Shown one piece after another: positions 1-8,098 of a stretch of DNA of 64,000 bases. Origin of the DNA: Rhizobium sp. 16-488-2b (lineage in GTDB: Bacteria; Pseudomonadota; Alphaproteobacteria; Rhizobiales; Rhizobiaceae); the NCBI RefSeq assembly GCF_017741815.1, contig NZ_JAGHMF010000036.1, positions 248,001 to 312,000 of the forward strand, given 5' to 3'. The stretch's first letter is position 1, and each line of letters starts with the position of its first letter. A program made the position numbers and the translations under genes. Below the pieces are notes generated by a model. That model saw only the letters and a list, made by a program, of their open reading frames with translations, was not told the origin of the DNA and did not search any database.

Positions 1-130
1 TGCCGTGCGGCTCGATGAATACGGCGTCCTCGTGGAGGATCTCCTTCGCGGCCTTCTGGCGGAGGGCGGCATCGCCCTCCCCGAAAATCTCGTGCAGGTT
101 CCGTTCCAACAGCGTTGTAATGTCTGCCAT
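1..130 (-). CDS. SnoaL/NTF2-like protein (3' part outside window)
   Basis: Only the first 43 codons are in the window; the gene runs off the left edge. The N-terminus (MADITTLLERNLHEIFGEGD, then a segment ending DAVFIEPHG) resembles the first helix and strand of small NTF2/SnoaL-fold proteins. These are often isomerases, hydratases or proteins of unknown role. A strong ribosome binding site (AAGGAG) precedes the ATG at 130. It lies 24 bp downstream of the SDR gene on the same strand, so the two are probably co-transcribed. Family assignment from so short a piece is tentative. Confidence 0.55.
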   Translation of the reverse strand, partial: MADITTLLERNLHEIFGEGDAALRQKAAKEILHEDAVFIEPHG

Positions 131-154
131 GACTTTTCTCCTTGAGACCGATCC

Positions 155-907
155 TCAGATCTGAACCTGACCGCCATCGACAAACAATTCGACGCCGTTG
201 ATGAATGAGGCCTGGTCCGATGCCAGGAAGAGAACCGCCTTGGCAATTTCCTCCGGCTGACCGATCCGACCGGCGGGGATCAGGCCGGCAAGATAGTTCT
301 TCGTGTTTTCGGCGCTGTCGCCATTACCGAAGAGCTCGTTCAGGCCAGCCGTCTCGGTGACGCCGGGGCTGACGGCATTGACGCGGATATGGCGATCCTT
401 GAGATCGAGGATCCAGTTGCGTGCGAAATTGCGGACCGCCGCCTTTGTCGCCGAGTAGACGCTGAGTGCTGGCGTTCCCGAAATGCTCGTGGTCGACGAG
501 GTCAGCACGATCGAAGCGCCATCGCGCAGCAGAGGCAGCGCCTTCTGAACCGTGAACAGCACGCCCTTCACGTTCGTGTCGAAGGTCTTCTCGTAGTGCT
601 CCTCGGTGATGGCGCCGAGCGGTGCGAATTCACCGCCGCCGGCATTGGCGAAGACCACGTCGATCTGCGAGTGCTTCTGCTGGACGGCATCATAGAGGCG
701 GTCGATATCGACAAGCTTGGCCATGTCGCCCTGAACGCCTGTCACCCGGCCGCCGATTTCCTTGACGGCTGCATCGAGCGCATCCTTGCGGCGGCCGGTG
801 ATGAACACCGAAGCGCCTTCATTCGAGAAGGCCTTTGCGGTGGCCAGTCCGATGCCGCTGGTGCCGCCGGTGACCACAACGACCTTGTTTTCGAATGTCT
901 TGCTCAT
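155..907 (-). CDS. SDR family NAD(P)-dependent oxidoreductase
   Basis: A 250-residue classical short-chain dehydrogenase/reductase, full length for the family. The N-terminal Rossmann motif TGGTSGIG is at about residues 13-20, NAG at about 89-91, a catalytic Ser in LTSSTT, and the YSATK active-site Tyr/Lys at about 150. The C-terminus ends in the usual FINGVELFVDGGQ. It is cytosolic and would oxidise or reduce an alcohol/ketone; the substrate cannot be read from sequence. An AAGGA site precedes the ATG. It is divergent from the LysR gene at 1033, which probably regulates it, and is followed by the SnoaL-like gene. Confidence 0.93.
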   Translation of the reverse strand: MSKTFENKVVVVTGGTSGIGLATAKAFSNEGASVFITGRRKDALDAAVKEIGGRVTGVQGDMAKLVDIDRLYDAVQQKHSQIDVVFANAGGGEFAPLGAITEEHYEKTFDTNVKGVLFTVQKALPLLRDGASIVLTSSTTSISGTPALSVYSATKAAVRNFARNWILDLKDRHIRVNAVSPGVTETAGLNELFGNGDSAENTKNYLAGLIPAGRIGQPEEIAKAVLFLASDQASFINGVELFVDGGQVQI

Positions 908-1011
908 TGTCTCTGTCCTTCTCTGTGTTTGGCTCTGTGTTGGCGGCCCGTTGCCGTTGAGAAGAACATGCCATCAGAACGCTGATGCAAATAGTCGGCA
1001 AAAATGCTACC

Positions 1012-1035
1012 CATCGTTCCATATGGAGAACGATG
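1012..1035. promoter_or_regulatory. Inverted repeat over the LysR gene start
   Basis: CATCGTTC (1012-1019) and GAACGATG (1028-1035) form a perfect 8-bp inverted repeat with an 8-bp centre. The centre and right arm contain the GGAGAA ribosome binding site (1025-1030) and the first ATG (1033) of the LysR gene. It could be an operator for the regulator or an RNA hairpin that hides the start. The repeat is seen; the function is inferred. Confidence 0.4.
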
Positions 1036-1935
1036 ATGCAGTCTGATCTGAACGATCTCGTCTATTTTGCCGAAGTGGTGGCCCATGGCGGCTTTGCCGC
1101 GGCGGGACGGGCGTTGGGCGAGCCGAAGTCGAAGCTCAGTCGTCGCGTGGCGGGGCTGGAAGCGCGGCTTGGGGTTCGTCTGATCGAGCGCTCCAGCCGA
1201 CGCTTCAGGGTGACCAACGTCGGCCAGGCCTTCTATGAGCGCTGCAAGGCGATGGTCGCCGAAGCCGAACGGGCGGAAGCCCTGGTCGCGGAAGCGCAAT
1301 CGGAACCGCACGGCCTCATTCGAATGAGCTGCCCAACCGGGCTGGTCGAACCGATCTCAGCTCTCGTGGCCAAGTTCCTGGCCCAGTATCCGCGAGTGCG
1401 GCTTCAGCTCGTTGCCGTGGACCGCCCTGTCGACCTCATCGAAGAGCGGATCGATGTGGCGCTTCGCGTGCGCACTTCGCTGGATGGGGACGCCTCGCTC
1501 ACGATGCGCTCTCTCGGAAATTCCATCCGCATCCTCGTCGCGAGCCCGCAGCTTGCGAGCCGTATCGGCAGCATCAACGACTTAGCCAACCATCCGACGC
1601 TGTCGACAACAGATGATCAGAGTGAAGTGAACTGGCTTCTTGAAACGGACGACGGCCAGAGACAAACGGTTCGACACGAGCCGAGGATCGGCTGCGCCGA
1701 CTTCACCGCGGTAAGAACCGCAGCGCTCGCCGGCTTGGGGGTCGCGCTGTTGCCTGATCACACCTGCAAACAGGCGCTGCAGGACGGAAAACTCGTGCGC
1801 GTCTTGCCGGCATGGCGGGGAATGAGGGGACTGGTGCATATCGTCTTCACGACACGCCGAGGACTGCCTCCGGCAGTACGCAACTTCATCAACGCTCTGG
1901 CCGCCGGCTTTCCGAAGGACGCACTGGCGGGATAG
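1033..1935 (+). CDS. LysR family transcriptional regulator
   Basis: 300 residues, normal for LysR-type regulators. The N-terminal winged HTH covers about residues 1-60 (FAAAGRALGEPKSKLSRRVA is the helix-turn-helix). It is followed by a LysR substrate-binding domain to the end. I start it at ATG 1033 because GGAGAA lies 3-8 bases upstream and a second ATG follows at once; the reading frame stays open further upstream but without a binding site. It is divergent from the SDR/SnoaL pair, the usual arrangement for a regulator and its target. The effector is unknown. Confidence 0.93.
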   Translation: MMQSDLNDLVYFAEVVAHGGFAAAGRALGEPKSKLSRRVAGLEARLGVRLIERSSRRFRVTNVGQAFYERCKAMVAEAERAEALVAEAQSEPHGLIRMSCPTGLVEPISALVAKFLAQYPRVRLQLVAVDRPVDLIEERIDVALRVRTSLDGDASLTMRSLGNSIRILVASPQLASRIGSINDLANHPTLSTTDDQSEVNWLLETDDGQRQTVRHEPRIGCADFTAVRTAALAGLGVALLPDHTCKQALQDGKLVRVLPAWRGMRGLVHIVFTTRRGLPPAVRNFINALAAGFPKDALAG

Positions 1936-1953
1936 CCGGCCACGTGGTTACGG

Positions 1954-3087
1954 CTAGATGATGCCCCACGCCTGAAATCTTCCCCTGCCCGTCATCTCGC
2001 GCAAGCCGAGTTCCGCAAGGATGCGCCGCGCCGCCTGCGGCGTGACATCCAGGATCTTGCTGACCATGCCGGAAGAGACGATCGGCTTTGCCACGACAAG
2101 GTCGACCAGTGCCGGAAGTTTCGAGGAGGATCGGCGGCCGACGAGTTTCCGTTCCATCATCTGTCTCGCAAGCGCCAGCCGGTCGTGTTCCTTAAGTCCT
2201 ATTTCCGCGGCCATGATCAGCCCCTGGGCACTGGCCAACAGTCGCGTCTCCCGATCCCGATGCCGCCGTCGATCGACGGACACGGATTTGAGACCGAGAT
2301 TGAACGCTGCGAGATGCACCGCCGTCGTCACGCCCTCCTCTCGCAGGATCGAAGCAGCGAGCAACCGACCGAGCCATGGGGCATGTTGCAAGACGGCGAG
2401 CTCTGTCCAGGCATCGAAGGCGATCAAGGCCTGCAGCACCGGCGGCAAGTCGTGGTTCTGCCGCAAAACGCCTCTCCATTCGTCGAGCCGCTCGTCCTCG
2501 TTCCAATCGAGATCATAGGCCAACGATTCCCGCTCGCGGCCGGATGAGCGCGCTGGACCTGTCACATTCGCCAACACCGCTTCGCTGCGCGCCAACACAG
2601 CATCGATCTCGGCGAGCTCCGCGTCAAAGGCGTTGGAGAAATCGCCGCTGTCATTGCCCTTCGTTTCTAGGGCAGGCATGGGGTCGCTCTCGGCCTTGTC
2701 GCGATCCGGGTAATCGGCATTGCCGCCGATAGGGTCGGCACCGCGCAGACTGCGCAGCCCCTCAGGACTTAGCGCCCAGGCGGACGGTTGCGACGCGATC
2801 CTTCTGCGCGTACGCAACACATCGCGCGCGATCGTCAGTTCGTGGCTCGGTGCGCGAATATCGTGACCGGCATCGTGGAGGACGAGATCCTCAAGATGAA
2901 CGAGCTCGCCATCGATCCACAGCGAGGCGCAGGCGTCAGTGAAATGCGATCGCTCGATCCAGCCGTTTCCAACAGGCGATCGCCCTATCCGCTCATCCAG
3001 CCGAGCCAAGCCGATGCCGGCCTCTGAAACCGGTCTGAGCAGGCTTTGGATGGGTAATTTGGTGGAATCGTAACGCATTGAAATCAT
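1954..3087 (-). CDS. DUF1612/HTH-domain protein (RHE_PE00001-like)
   Basis: A 377-residue protein that I match to the rhizobial plasmid family carrying a DUF1612 region and a C-terminal HTH. The N-terminal part holds SLLRPVSEAGIGLARLDERI and a WIDGELVHLEDLVLHDAG segment. The middle is acidic. The last about 70 residues contain a winged-helix-like stretch (VSSGMVSKILDVTPQAARRI) followed by LAELGLREMTGRGRFQAWGI, the look of a DNA-binding domain. Such genes are common near repABC loci but their role is not established. The start at 3087 has only a weak binding site; ATG 3078 is also possible. A 17-bp palindrome lies just upstream. Confidence 0.75.
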   Translation of the reverse strand: MISMRYDSTKLPIQSLLRPVSEAGIGLARLDERIGRSPVGNGWIERSHFTDACASLWIDGELVHLEDLVLHDAGHDIRAPSHELTIARDVLRTRRRIASQPSAWALSPEGLRSLRGADPIGGNADYPDRDKAESDPMPALETKGNDSGDFSNAFDAELAEIDAVLARSEAVLANVTGPARSSGRERESLAYDLDWNEDERLDEWRGVLRQNHDLPPVLQALIAFDAWTELAVLQHAPWLGRLLAASILREEGVTTAVHLAAFNLGLKSVSVDRRRHRDRETRLLASAQGLIMAAEIGLKEHDRLALARQMMERKLVGRRSSSKLPALVDLVVAKPIVSSGMVSKILDVTPQAARRILAELGLREMTGRGRFQAWGII

Positions 3088-3107
3088 GGTAAATGATTTT
3101 CTTAAGG

Positions 3108-3124
3108 AACTCCATATCGGAGTT
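3108..3124. promoter_or_regulatory. 17-bp palindrome upstream of the DUF1612/HTH gene
   Basis: AACTCC-ATATC-GGAGTT is a perfect 6-bp inverted repeat with a 5-bp centre, 21 bp upstream of the start at 3087. A second inverted repeat, AACAGCAC/GTGCTGTT (3152-3159 and 3176-3183), lies a little further up. The position suits an autoregulatory operator for the HTH protein; this is inference. Confidence 0.35.
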
Positions 3125-4147
3125 GAAGTTCCTCACTGCGTAGGGGGACGAAACAGCACTGTGAACTCACTGAGTGTGCTGTTGCTACAAAAAGAATCTT
3201 ACACGATTCTCTCGATGTTTGCCGCGATTTTCCGCACCTAATTGCATAAATCAACAGCCCGAGAGAATTGATTAGGGCGCAGTGCGAAACCGGCAGATAC
3301 CGTTTCGACAGCGCTAGCGATTAAGGTCATCAGTCGGTTCAGGCAATAGGCTACAGAGCTTGTTTGGCAGGCTCACCCGACCGGCGGAAAAGTCAACTCT
3401 CGCCCTGCTTAAGTATTGGGAACAGATCGCTGTGTATTCTTGCGTCAATGTCGGACCGCTCGTGTCGGATCAATCGTGCATGCGAGCAATCTGTGAGCGC
3501 TTTGCAAGCTGTCTACATGGCGGCCGACCTCGGCCTTCGAGGGATGCTTCTTTTTGCGTGTCTGAACGGTTTCGGAGAGCGCGGTGAAATTGCGTTCGGC
3601 TTCATCAAGCAGCAGTTATGTCGATGCCGATCAACGAAGCCGATAAGAAACATCGGGGAGCTTTTTCGAGAGACACGAAGCTCAAAAGCACTCGGCCAAT
3701 CCATTTTGCGCATCACCCATATCGCGATAGTCTGCGGCGCAGATCTCTAGCGCCTTCGATTACCCGGCCCGCGCATCATGCCGCTCGATCGGGGCACAGC
3801 GAAGTTCAACAGAGCCGAAGCAATCGAAGCAGTAGACCGCAGGCATGTCGAATTGCGGGATGGTTCTGATATGCCCGAGTGGCTTGAACTTGCACTCCGT
3901 CTGACCTTTATAACTCAAGCCGATCATCCCCTCCCCGCTTCGATCCTTCTTGGCAACCGGATCGAAAGGTTGTTCAAGCGTGCTGCTTACGGATAACGCC
4001 AATACGATGCCCGGCTCCCTGGCTTAATCACGAACTGGTCTCAGAGACCGCGTGCTAGGGTGTCCCGTTTTCCGTCAGCCTTCGGCGCTGCTCAAACGCC
4101 TTGGCCAGGTGCTCTCTTTACACCGAGCTCAGCAGCCATCTCAAAAC

Positions 4148-4163
4148 ATTGACAGCTGTCAAC
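4148..4163. promoter_or_regulatory. parS: Putative parS partition site (RepB binding)
   Basis: ATTGACAGCTGTCAAC contains the perfect 14-bp palindrome TTGACAGCTGTCAA. It fits the repABC parS pattern GTTNNCNGCNGNNAAC at every fixed position but the first. It lies about 200 bp beyond the repC stop codon, one of the places where repABC replicons carry parS. RepB would bind here for segregation. The match is seen; binding is inferred from the family. Confidence 0.7.
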
Positions 4164-4328
4164 ATTCTATGCTCTCGCCGATCTACCCGATTGCATTGAA
4201 ATCTCCCGATCACAAAACGCGCAGCAGATGTTCACGCTCACGATAATCGCAGTCAACCTTGCGGAACTCCTCCACGCGACCAGCTGAACGCACAATCAAA
4301 TCACACAACGCCACGCAATTCTCAAAAC

Positions 4329-4344
4329 CTTGACACCTGGCAAT
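4329..4344. repeat. Degenerate second copy of the parS-like site
   Basis: CTTGACACCTGGCAAT sits in the context TCAAAACCTTGACACCTGGC, which parallels TCAAAACATTGACAGCTGTC around the first site at 4148. The two form a direct repeat of about 29 bp with roughly eight differences. This copy has lost perfect dyad symmetry, so it may be a weak or decayed RepB site. Confidence 0.45.
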
Positions 4345-4360
4345 GTTCTTCAAATTCGTT

Positions 4361-5572
4361 TCACACCGCCGCCGGCTCCTTCCCGCCATTCGCCCTGAGC
4401 AAAGCCATCAAAACCGGGCCGAGTGAGAACTCTCGTCTCTGCGCCCTCGCCGTTAGATCCCTGAGATAGCCACCGGCTGATTTAATATGTTCCGCGCGCT
4501 GTAAGATGCAGGCCATCGTCGCGGCGGCGTTCTCGGGGCCCATGATCTCGCAAGCGTTTCGATAGGCGCCAGGCGTTACGCCAAGCATGGATCGCACAAG
4601 CACTGCGGCTTCCATGAGTTCTCGCCAGCTCGAAACCGATCCGCCGGGACCATAGCTCGTTATCTCCGGGCATGCTCGCAGCACCATGCTCAATGGGAAG
4701 CTTCTTGTCGGCTCGCTGTGTTTCTCACAGTTAGATCCAGACTCAGCCTCGCGTTCTGCGCCTTGCTGTTCAATTTCAATAATGGATTCTGTATTTGAAT
4801 TCTGTATGTGGCAGCCAGATCCGATGTCATAGGCGTCCATTTTCTCGGAATTTAACTTGTTTTCCAAAAGATTAAGCACGGTCTGACGAAGGTTCTCGAT
4901 GCTCTCGAGGCTGCGCCGCAGATCTTGAAGGGATGGCGTGCGCGGAATGCTGCCGACGAGTTCGACGTAGCGCGATTCAATGGCCTGCCAATTGCCGGAG
5001 ACATCTTCGACGATTGCAGCGGAAATCAGCTTGCGCACATCGCGGCGGCAGATCGACAGGGTCTCTTTGGTGCTCCGAAACAGCGCCCGTTCGGTCGCAA
5101 TTCGCTCCGACAACACGGCCAATTCGGAGGCGCGGGCAAGCAGAGGCGATAGATCGAAACCATAGGCCTGCTCAATTTCGCCAGCGCGATCCTTCCGGGC
5201 ATAACGCTTTCCGTTCGCACTGTCCCTGCGCAGGATCAGTCCGGCATCGACGAGCGCGGCAAGATGACGACGCAAGGTGGTCCCGGTGATCCCGTGAGCG
5301 CGGATGGAAAGCTGGGCATTCGACGGAAACACGATCATCGCGCGGTCCGAAGCCAATTCGCTCTCGGGATAGAAGGTCAGAAGCGCATTCAAAACCGCGA
5401 GCGCCCTATCCTGAATGCCAAGCAAAGCCCTAGCCTCGGACGCATCACGGAACACTTTCCACTTATCGACGGACGATCCTGATTCGATTTTCGCCGCAGC
5501 TGCCTGGCGTTTCATCAACGCAAGCGTCATCGGCCGCCGCCCAAAGGGCGTCGTTATATCTCCAACGTGCAT
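4361..5572 (-). CDS. repC: Plasmid replication initiator RepC
   Basis: 403 residues, the usual RepC length. The N-terminus carries the family hallmark TTPFGRRPMTLALM. It is followed by a winged-helix DNA-binding region with PSNAQLSIRAHGITGTTLRR and then LAALVDAGLILRRDSANGKR. The C-terminal part (ACPEITSYGPGG, VRSMLGVTPGAYRNACEIMG) is the RepC C-terminal domain. RepC initiates replication; in studied replicons the origin lies within repC itself. I start at ATG 5572 because AAAGGTG lies just upstream; an in-frame TTG at 5587 has no better site. Its synthesis is expected to be limited by the antisense RNA in the repB-repC gap. Confidence 0.96.
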   Translation of the reverse strand: MHVGDITTPFGRRPMTLALMKRQAAAAKIESGSSVDKWKVFRDASEARALLGIQDRALAVLNALLTFYPESELASDRAMIVFPSNAQLSIRAHGITGTTLRRHLAALVDAGLILRRDSANGKRYARKDRAGEIEQAYGFDLSPLLARASELAVLSERIATERALFRSTKETLSICRRDVRKLISAAIVEDVSGNWQAIESRYVELVGSIPRTPSLQDLRRSLESIENLRQTVLNLLENKLNSEKMDAYDIGSGCHIQNSNTESIIEIEQQGAEREAESGSNCEKHSEPTRSFPLSMVLRACPEITSYGPGGSVSSWRELMEAAVLVRSMLGVTPGAYRNACEIMGPENAAATMACILQRAEHIKSAGGYLRDLTARAQRREFSLGPVLMALLRANGGKEPAAV

Positions 5573-5630
5573 TTTTTCACCTTTCAAAAGGCAAAAGAAA
5601 GCCGTCCACCAAATTAGGTGCCAAAGTGTC

Positions 5631-5659
5631 TTGACTGTGATTCGGGGAAATGCGATTCT
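5631..5659 (+). promoter_or_regulatory. Putative promoter of the counter-transcribed RNA
   Basis: A good -35 box TTGACT (5631-5636) is followed after 17 bp by GATTCT (5654-5659), a modest -10 box. It is on plus, opposite to repABC, as expected for the ctRNA promoter. A start of transcription near 5666 would follow. Confidence 0.6.
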
Positions 5660-5665
5660 CTAGTT

Positions 5666-5718
5666 GCTACACAGAGAGAGAGGCTTCCACGACGGCAACG
5701 TTTGGGGGCCTTTTTCTT
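5666..5718 (+). ncRNA. Antisense ctRNA (incA/repE-type) between repB and repC
   Basis: In repABC replicons a small RNA of roughly 50-60 nt is made from the strand opposite the operon, in the repB-repC gap, and represses repC. Here the plus strand has a promoter (5631-5659) and an intrinsic terminator: AGGCTTCC (5681-5688) pairs with GGGGGCCT (5704-5711), with two G-U pairs, followed by TTTTTCTTTT. The RNA would be about 53 nt. The 5' end is inferred; the terminator hairpin and T-run are clear. It governs copy number and incompatibility. Confidence 0.75.
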
Positions 5719-5763
5719 TTGCTCGTTTTCCTTTCCTGGATCAGCTGACAGCCTCGGTGGCGA

Positions 5764-6801
5764 TCAGAGCTTCTCGTGCCGCAGGGCTGCAAACCGCTCG
5801 ACGAGTGCCGGCAGCTCCGCTCCAATGAATTTTAGAAAGTCACGCTCGCGGCCATTCTCGGCCACAAGCCGGATTTCCTTTGGAGTGACCACGCAAGTAC
5901 CGTGACGCGCGCCATTGCTGTCGACGATCGGCGTTGGCGCCGGTCGAGGTTCAGCGCTGGGCTTCAGGCTGACCAATACGCGCTGGAACCTCTGGTCCGA
6001 AAACTCCGCGGGATCAGCCTTGAGCGCGAGCGTCTCTCTGGCGATGTCCAAAGCCGCAGGCTCAGCGGAAATCAGCTTTGCCAGGTCCAGCCATCTTGGA
6101 CGGCCGACTTTCGGGGCACGGCCAATTGCTTCGATAATGTCGGCAGGGACGGCGCGATAGACGCTGCGCATGCGCGCGAGTTCGGCGGCCTCGATCGACA
6201 GCGCGGCATAAATCTCGCGCGCTTTTATCCCTGCATCGTCCATGCGCGATGCAAACAATGCGCGCTCGATCCAAGTCAGGTCTTGCCGGCTGGCATTCTC
6301 GATGCCTTGGGCCACGACCAGATCGAGGTCCGACATGTCGACTTCGACAGCCTTGACGGACTTGTTGAGTTCCTTGGCCGCGCGCCAGCGACGGTGTCCG
6401 TAGACAATCTGAAAACGACCAGCATCGGAGGGGTGCTTCCGGATCTGGATGGGAACCTTTTGCCCATCGACCTCAAGCGAACGCTTGAACGCGTCAAAGC
6501 TGGCGGCATCGTCATCGGGCAGGCGGTCTGGGTAGGGGGATGGATCGATCAGAGACGGATCCACGTCTCGAACCGTCGCTCCGCCCGACTCCACAAGTGC
6601 CTTCAGCCGATCGCGTTCCGTACGAATATCATCGATCGCGCGGTGCGCGGCGCCAATAACACCCGCCCCAACACGATTGCCCGTCGCAGGCGAGGGGGCA
6701 GGGCCGGGGTCTTGGCTGATGTCGGTGGTCTTGCCGCTTTCCAACTCAGCCGACAGAAGGCCGAAACTTGCGACAATGGATTTGCGCGGAGACTTGCTCA
6801 T
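5764..6801 (-). CDS. repB: Plasmid partitioning protein RepB
   Basis: 345 residues, a ParB-family centromere-binding protein. The N-terminus is MSKSPRKSIVASFGLLSAEL, typical of RepB. The ParB nuclease-like region has PYPDRLPDD, then the conserved GHRRWRAAKEL box at about 135-145 and IENASRQDLTWIERALFASR. The HTH is in the middle (GIKAREIYAALSIEAAELAR). It would bind parS and act with RepA to segregate the replicon. It overlaps repA by 4 bp (ATGA), implying translational coupling. Confidence 0.96.
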   Translation of the reverse strand: MSKSPRKSIVASFGLLSAELESGKTTDISQDPGPAPSPATGNRVGAGVIGAAHRAIDDIRTERDRLKALVESGGATVRDVDPSLIDPSPYPDRLPDDDAASFDAFKRSLEVDGQKVPIQIRKHPSDAGRFQIVYGHRRWRAAKELNKSVKAVEVDMSDLDLVVAQGIENASRQDLTWIERALFASRMDDAGIKAREIYAALSIEAAELARMRSVYRAVPADIIEAIGRAPKVGRPRWLDLAKLISAEPAALDIARETLALKADPAEFSDQRFQRVLVSLKPSAEPRPAPTPIVDSNGARHGTCVVTPKEIRLVAENGRERDFLKFIGAELPALVERFAALRHEKL

Positions 6802-8021
6802 GGACGCCCCCAGCTCTTGTTAAGAAGCCCGACGATCGCCTCGTTGACCGCATCAACAGCTTCGCGCGCACGCTTATGGGTGTCGCGTCCGAGCTGGCCC
6901 ATTTCGAGTTCATAGATAGACCGCTTGGCCAGGCCAGCCGCTTCGACAGCGGTGCTCTCGATAGCCGTCGGCAAAAGAACGTCAGGGCCAAACAGATGGC
7001 GCAGCATTGCGACAACTTGCGACTGTGGCGCATCGTTGGGATTATGGCGCGTCACAAGATAACGAATGAAATCCTGATCCAGCTGGGCGCCGCTTTCGTT
7101 CAAGACGCTAATCAGGTCGCCCATCATGAGAAGGAATTGGCTCATCGAGGCCACATCGAGCATGGCCGGGTGGACGGTTATAATCATGCTCGTCGCGGCG
7201 TAGATAGCGCTCAGCGTCAGAAAGCCGAGAGACGGCGGTGTATCCAGAATGACGACGTCGTAGTCGTTCTCGACCTCGGCGAGGGCGAGCTTCAACCGTT
7301 CGAAGAAGATCGCGCCCGATCCGGAGCGGTTAGCAAGAACACGAGGCGTTTCGTGCTCGTACTCCATCACCTCAAGATTGCCGGGAATGAGGTCGACGCC
7401 ATCGAAATAGGTCTTGCGAATGATATCGCGAATGGGCCGGCGTTCGGCTTCGTCATATCGAAGCGCCGCATAGATGGTCTCGTTGGCGCCGACATCCATC
7501 TCAGGCTGGGCGCCGAATAGCGCCGACAGCGATGCCTGCGGATCCAGGTCGAGAGCCAGAACGCGATAGCCGTGCATGGCGAGATAATGCGCGAGATGAA
7601 CGCAGGTGGTGGTCTTGGCGCTGCCTCCCTTGAAGTTGGCGATCGCCAAGACCTGAAGATGCTCGCCTTCCCGGCGCCGAGGAAGAAAGCGCAGCGCATC
7701 CGCAGGCTTCTGTGCGGCAAAAAGCTCGCGCAATTCGTTGATCTGGGCGAGCGTGTAAACGCGGTGATTGTTTTCAAGCCTGCTGGGCACAGGGCCACGC
7801 CCCTCGCTCGACATCAACTTCAATGTCGAATCAGGGATGGAGGTGAGCTTCGAAACCTCGTTGGTCAGAAACTGACGAAGCATTTTCTCAGATTTGGGCG
7901 GGTACATCCGCATACGCAGTTGCTGCAGTTGCCCAGAGAGAAGACCCGCGTGGCGCAAGATCTTGCTGCCAGCATCTTCCTTCAAAGCGACCACCGATTC
8001 CGTCCGTTGTGCTATTGCCAT
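6798..8021 (-). CDS. repA: Plasmid partitioning ATPase RepA
   Basis: 407 residues, a ParA-type ATPase of the repABC class. An N-terminal HTH region of about 110 residues precedes the deviant Walker A ANFKGGSAKTTTCVHLAHYL at about 125-145. Walker A' is LDLDPQASLSALFG, and Walker B is VVILDTPPSLGFLTL. RepA drives partition and, with RepB, represses the repABC promoter. It is the first gene of the operon; a GGGTAAA lies just before the ATG. An 18-bp palindrome 60 bp upstream may be its operator. Confidence 0.97.
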   Translation of the reverse strand: MAIAQRTESVVALKEDAGSKILRHAGLLSGQLQQLRMRMYPPKSEKMLRQFLTNEVSKLTSIPDSTLKLMSSEGRGPVPSRLENNHRVYTLAQINELRELFAAQKPADALRFLPRRREGEHLQVLAIANFKGGSAKTTTCVHLAHYLAMHGYRVLALDLDPQASLSALFGAQPEMDVGANETIYAALRYDEAERRPIRDIIRKTYFDGVDLIPGNLEVMEYEHETPRVLANRSGSGAIFFERLKLALAEVENDYDVVILDTPPSLGFLTLSAIYAATSMIITVHPAMLDVASMSQFLLMMGDLISVLNESGAQLDQDFIRYLVTRHNPNDAPQSQVVAMLRHLFGPDVLLPTAIESTAVEAAGLAKRSIYELEMGQLGRDTHKRAREAVDAVNEAIVGLLNKSWGRP

Positions 8022-8080
8022 TTTACCCTCTTGGCGGCCCTAAGCCGATTTACCGGCCATTGCCCGCCAAAAGGTAGAAC

Positions 8081-8098
8081 ACGATTCTCGAAAATCGT
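8081..8098. promoter_or_regulatory. Palindrome in the repA promoter region
   Basis: ACGATT-CTCGAA-AATCGT has perfect 6-bp arms and lies 60 bp upstream of repA. RepA autorepression through a dyad in this position is known for repABC operons. A further inverted repeat with 9-bp arms, GGAATCAAT (8286-8294) and ATTGATTCC (8311-8319), sits upstream, between repA and the end of the ABC operon. The rest of 8022-8343 shows no gene. Confidence 0.45.

Larger units (their letters stand above)
3088..4360. other. Gene-poor stretch between the DUF1612 gene and repC
   Basis: About 1.27 kb, visibly richer in A+T than its flanks, with only short open frames in conflict with each other. The best of them, on minus at 3760-4002, would give an 80-residue product with a CFDC motif, but it has no convincing binding site and may be a relic. 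The right end carries the parS-like palindrome (4148-4163) and its degenerate copy (4329-4344). I see no mobile-element ends here. Confidence 0.5.

Noticed and set aside
3760..4002. 80-codon minus-strand frame with a CFDC motif
   Set aside because: No clear ribosome site, an overlapping plus-strand frame of equal length, and no family match; at most a relic.
5902..6915. 337-codon plus-strand frame opposite repB
   Set aside because: It is antisense to a clear RepB gene with full family motifs, and its translation looks like no protein.
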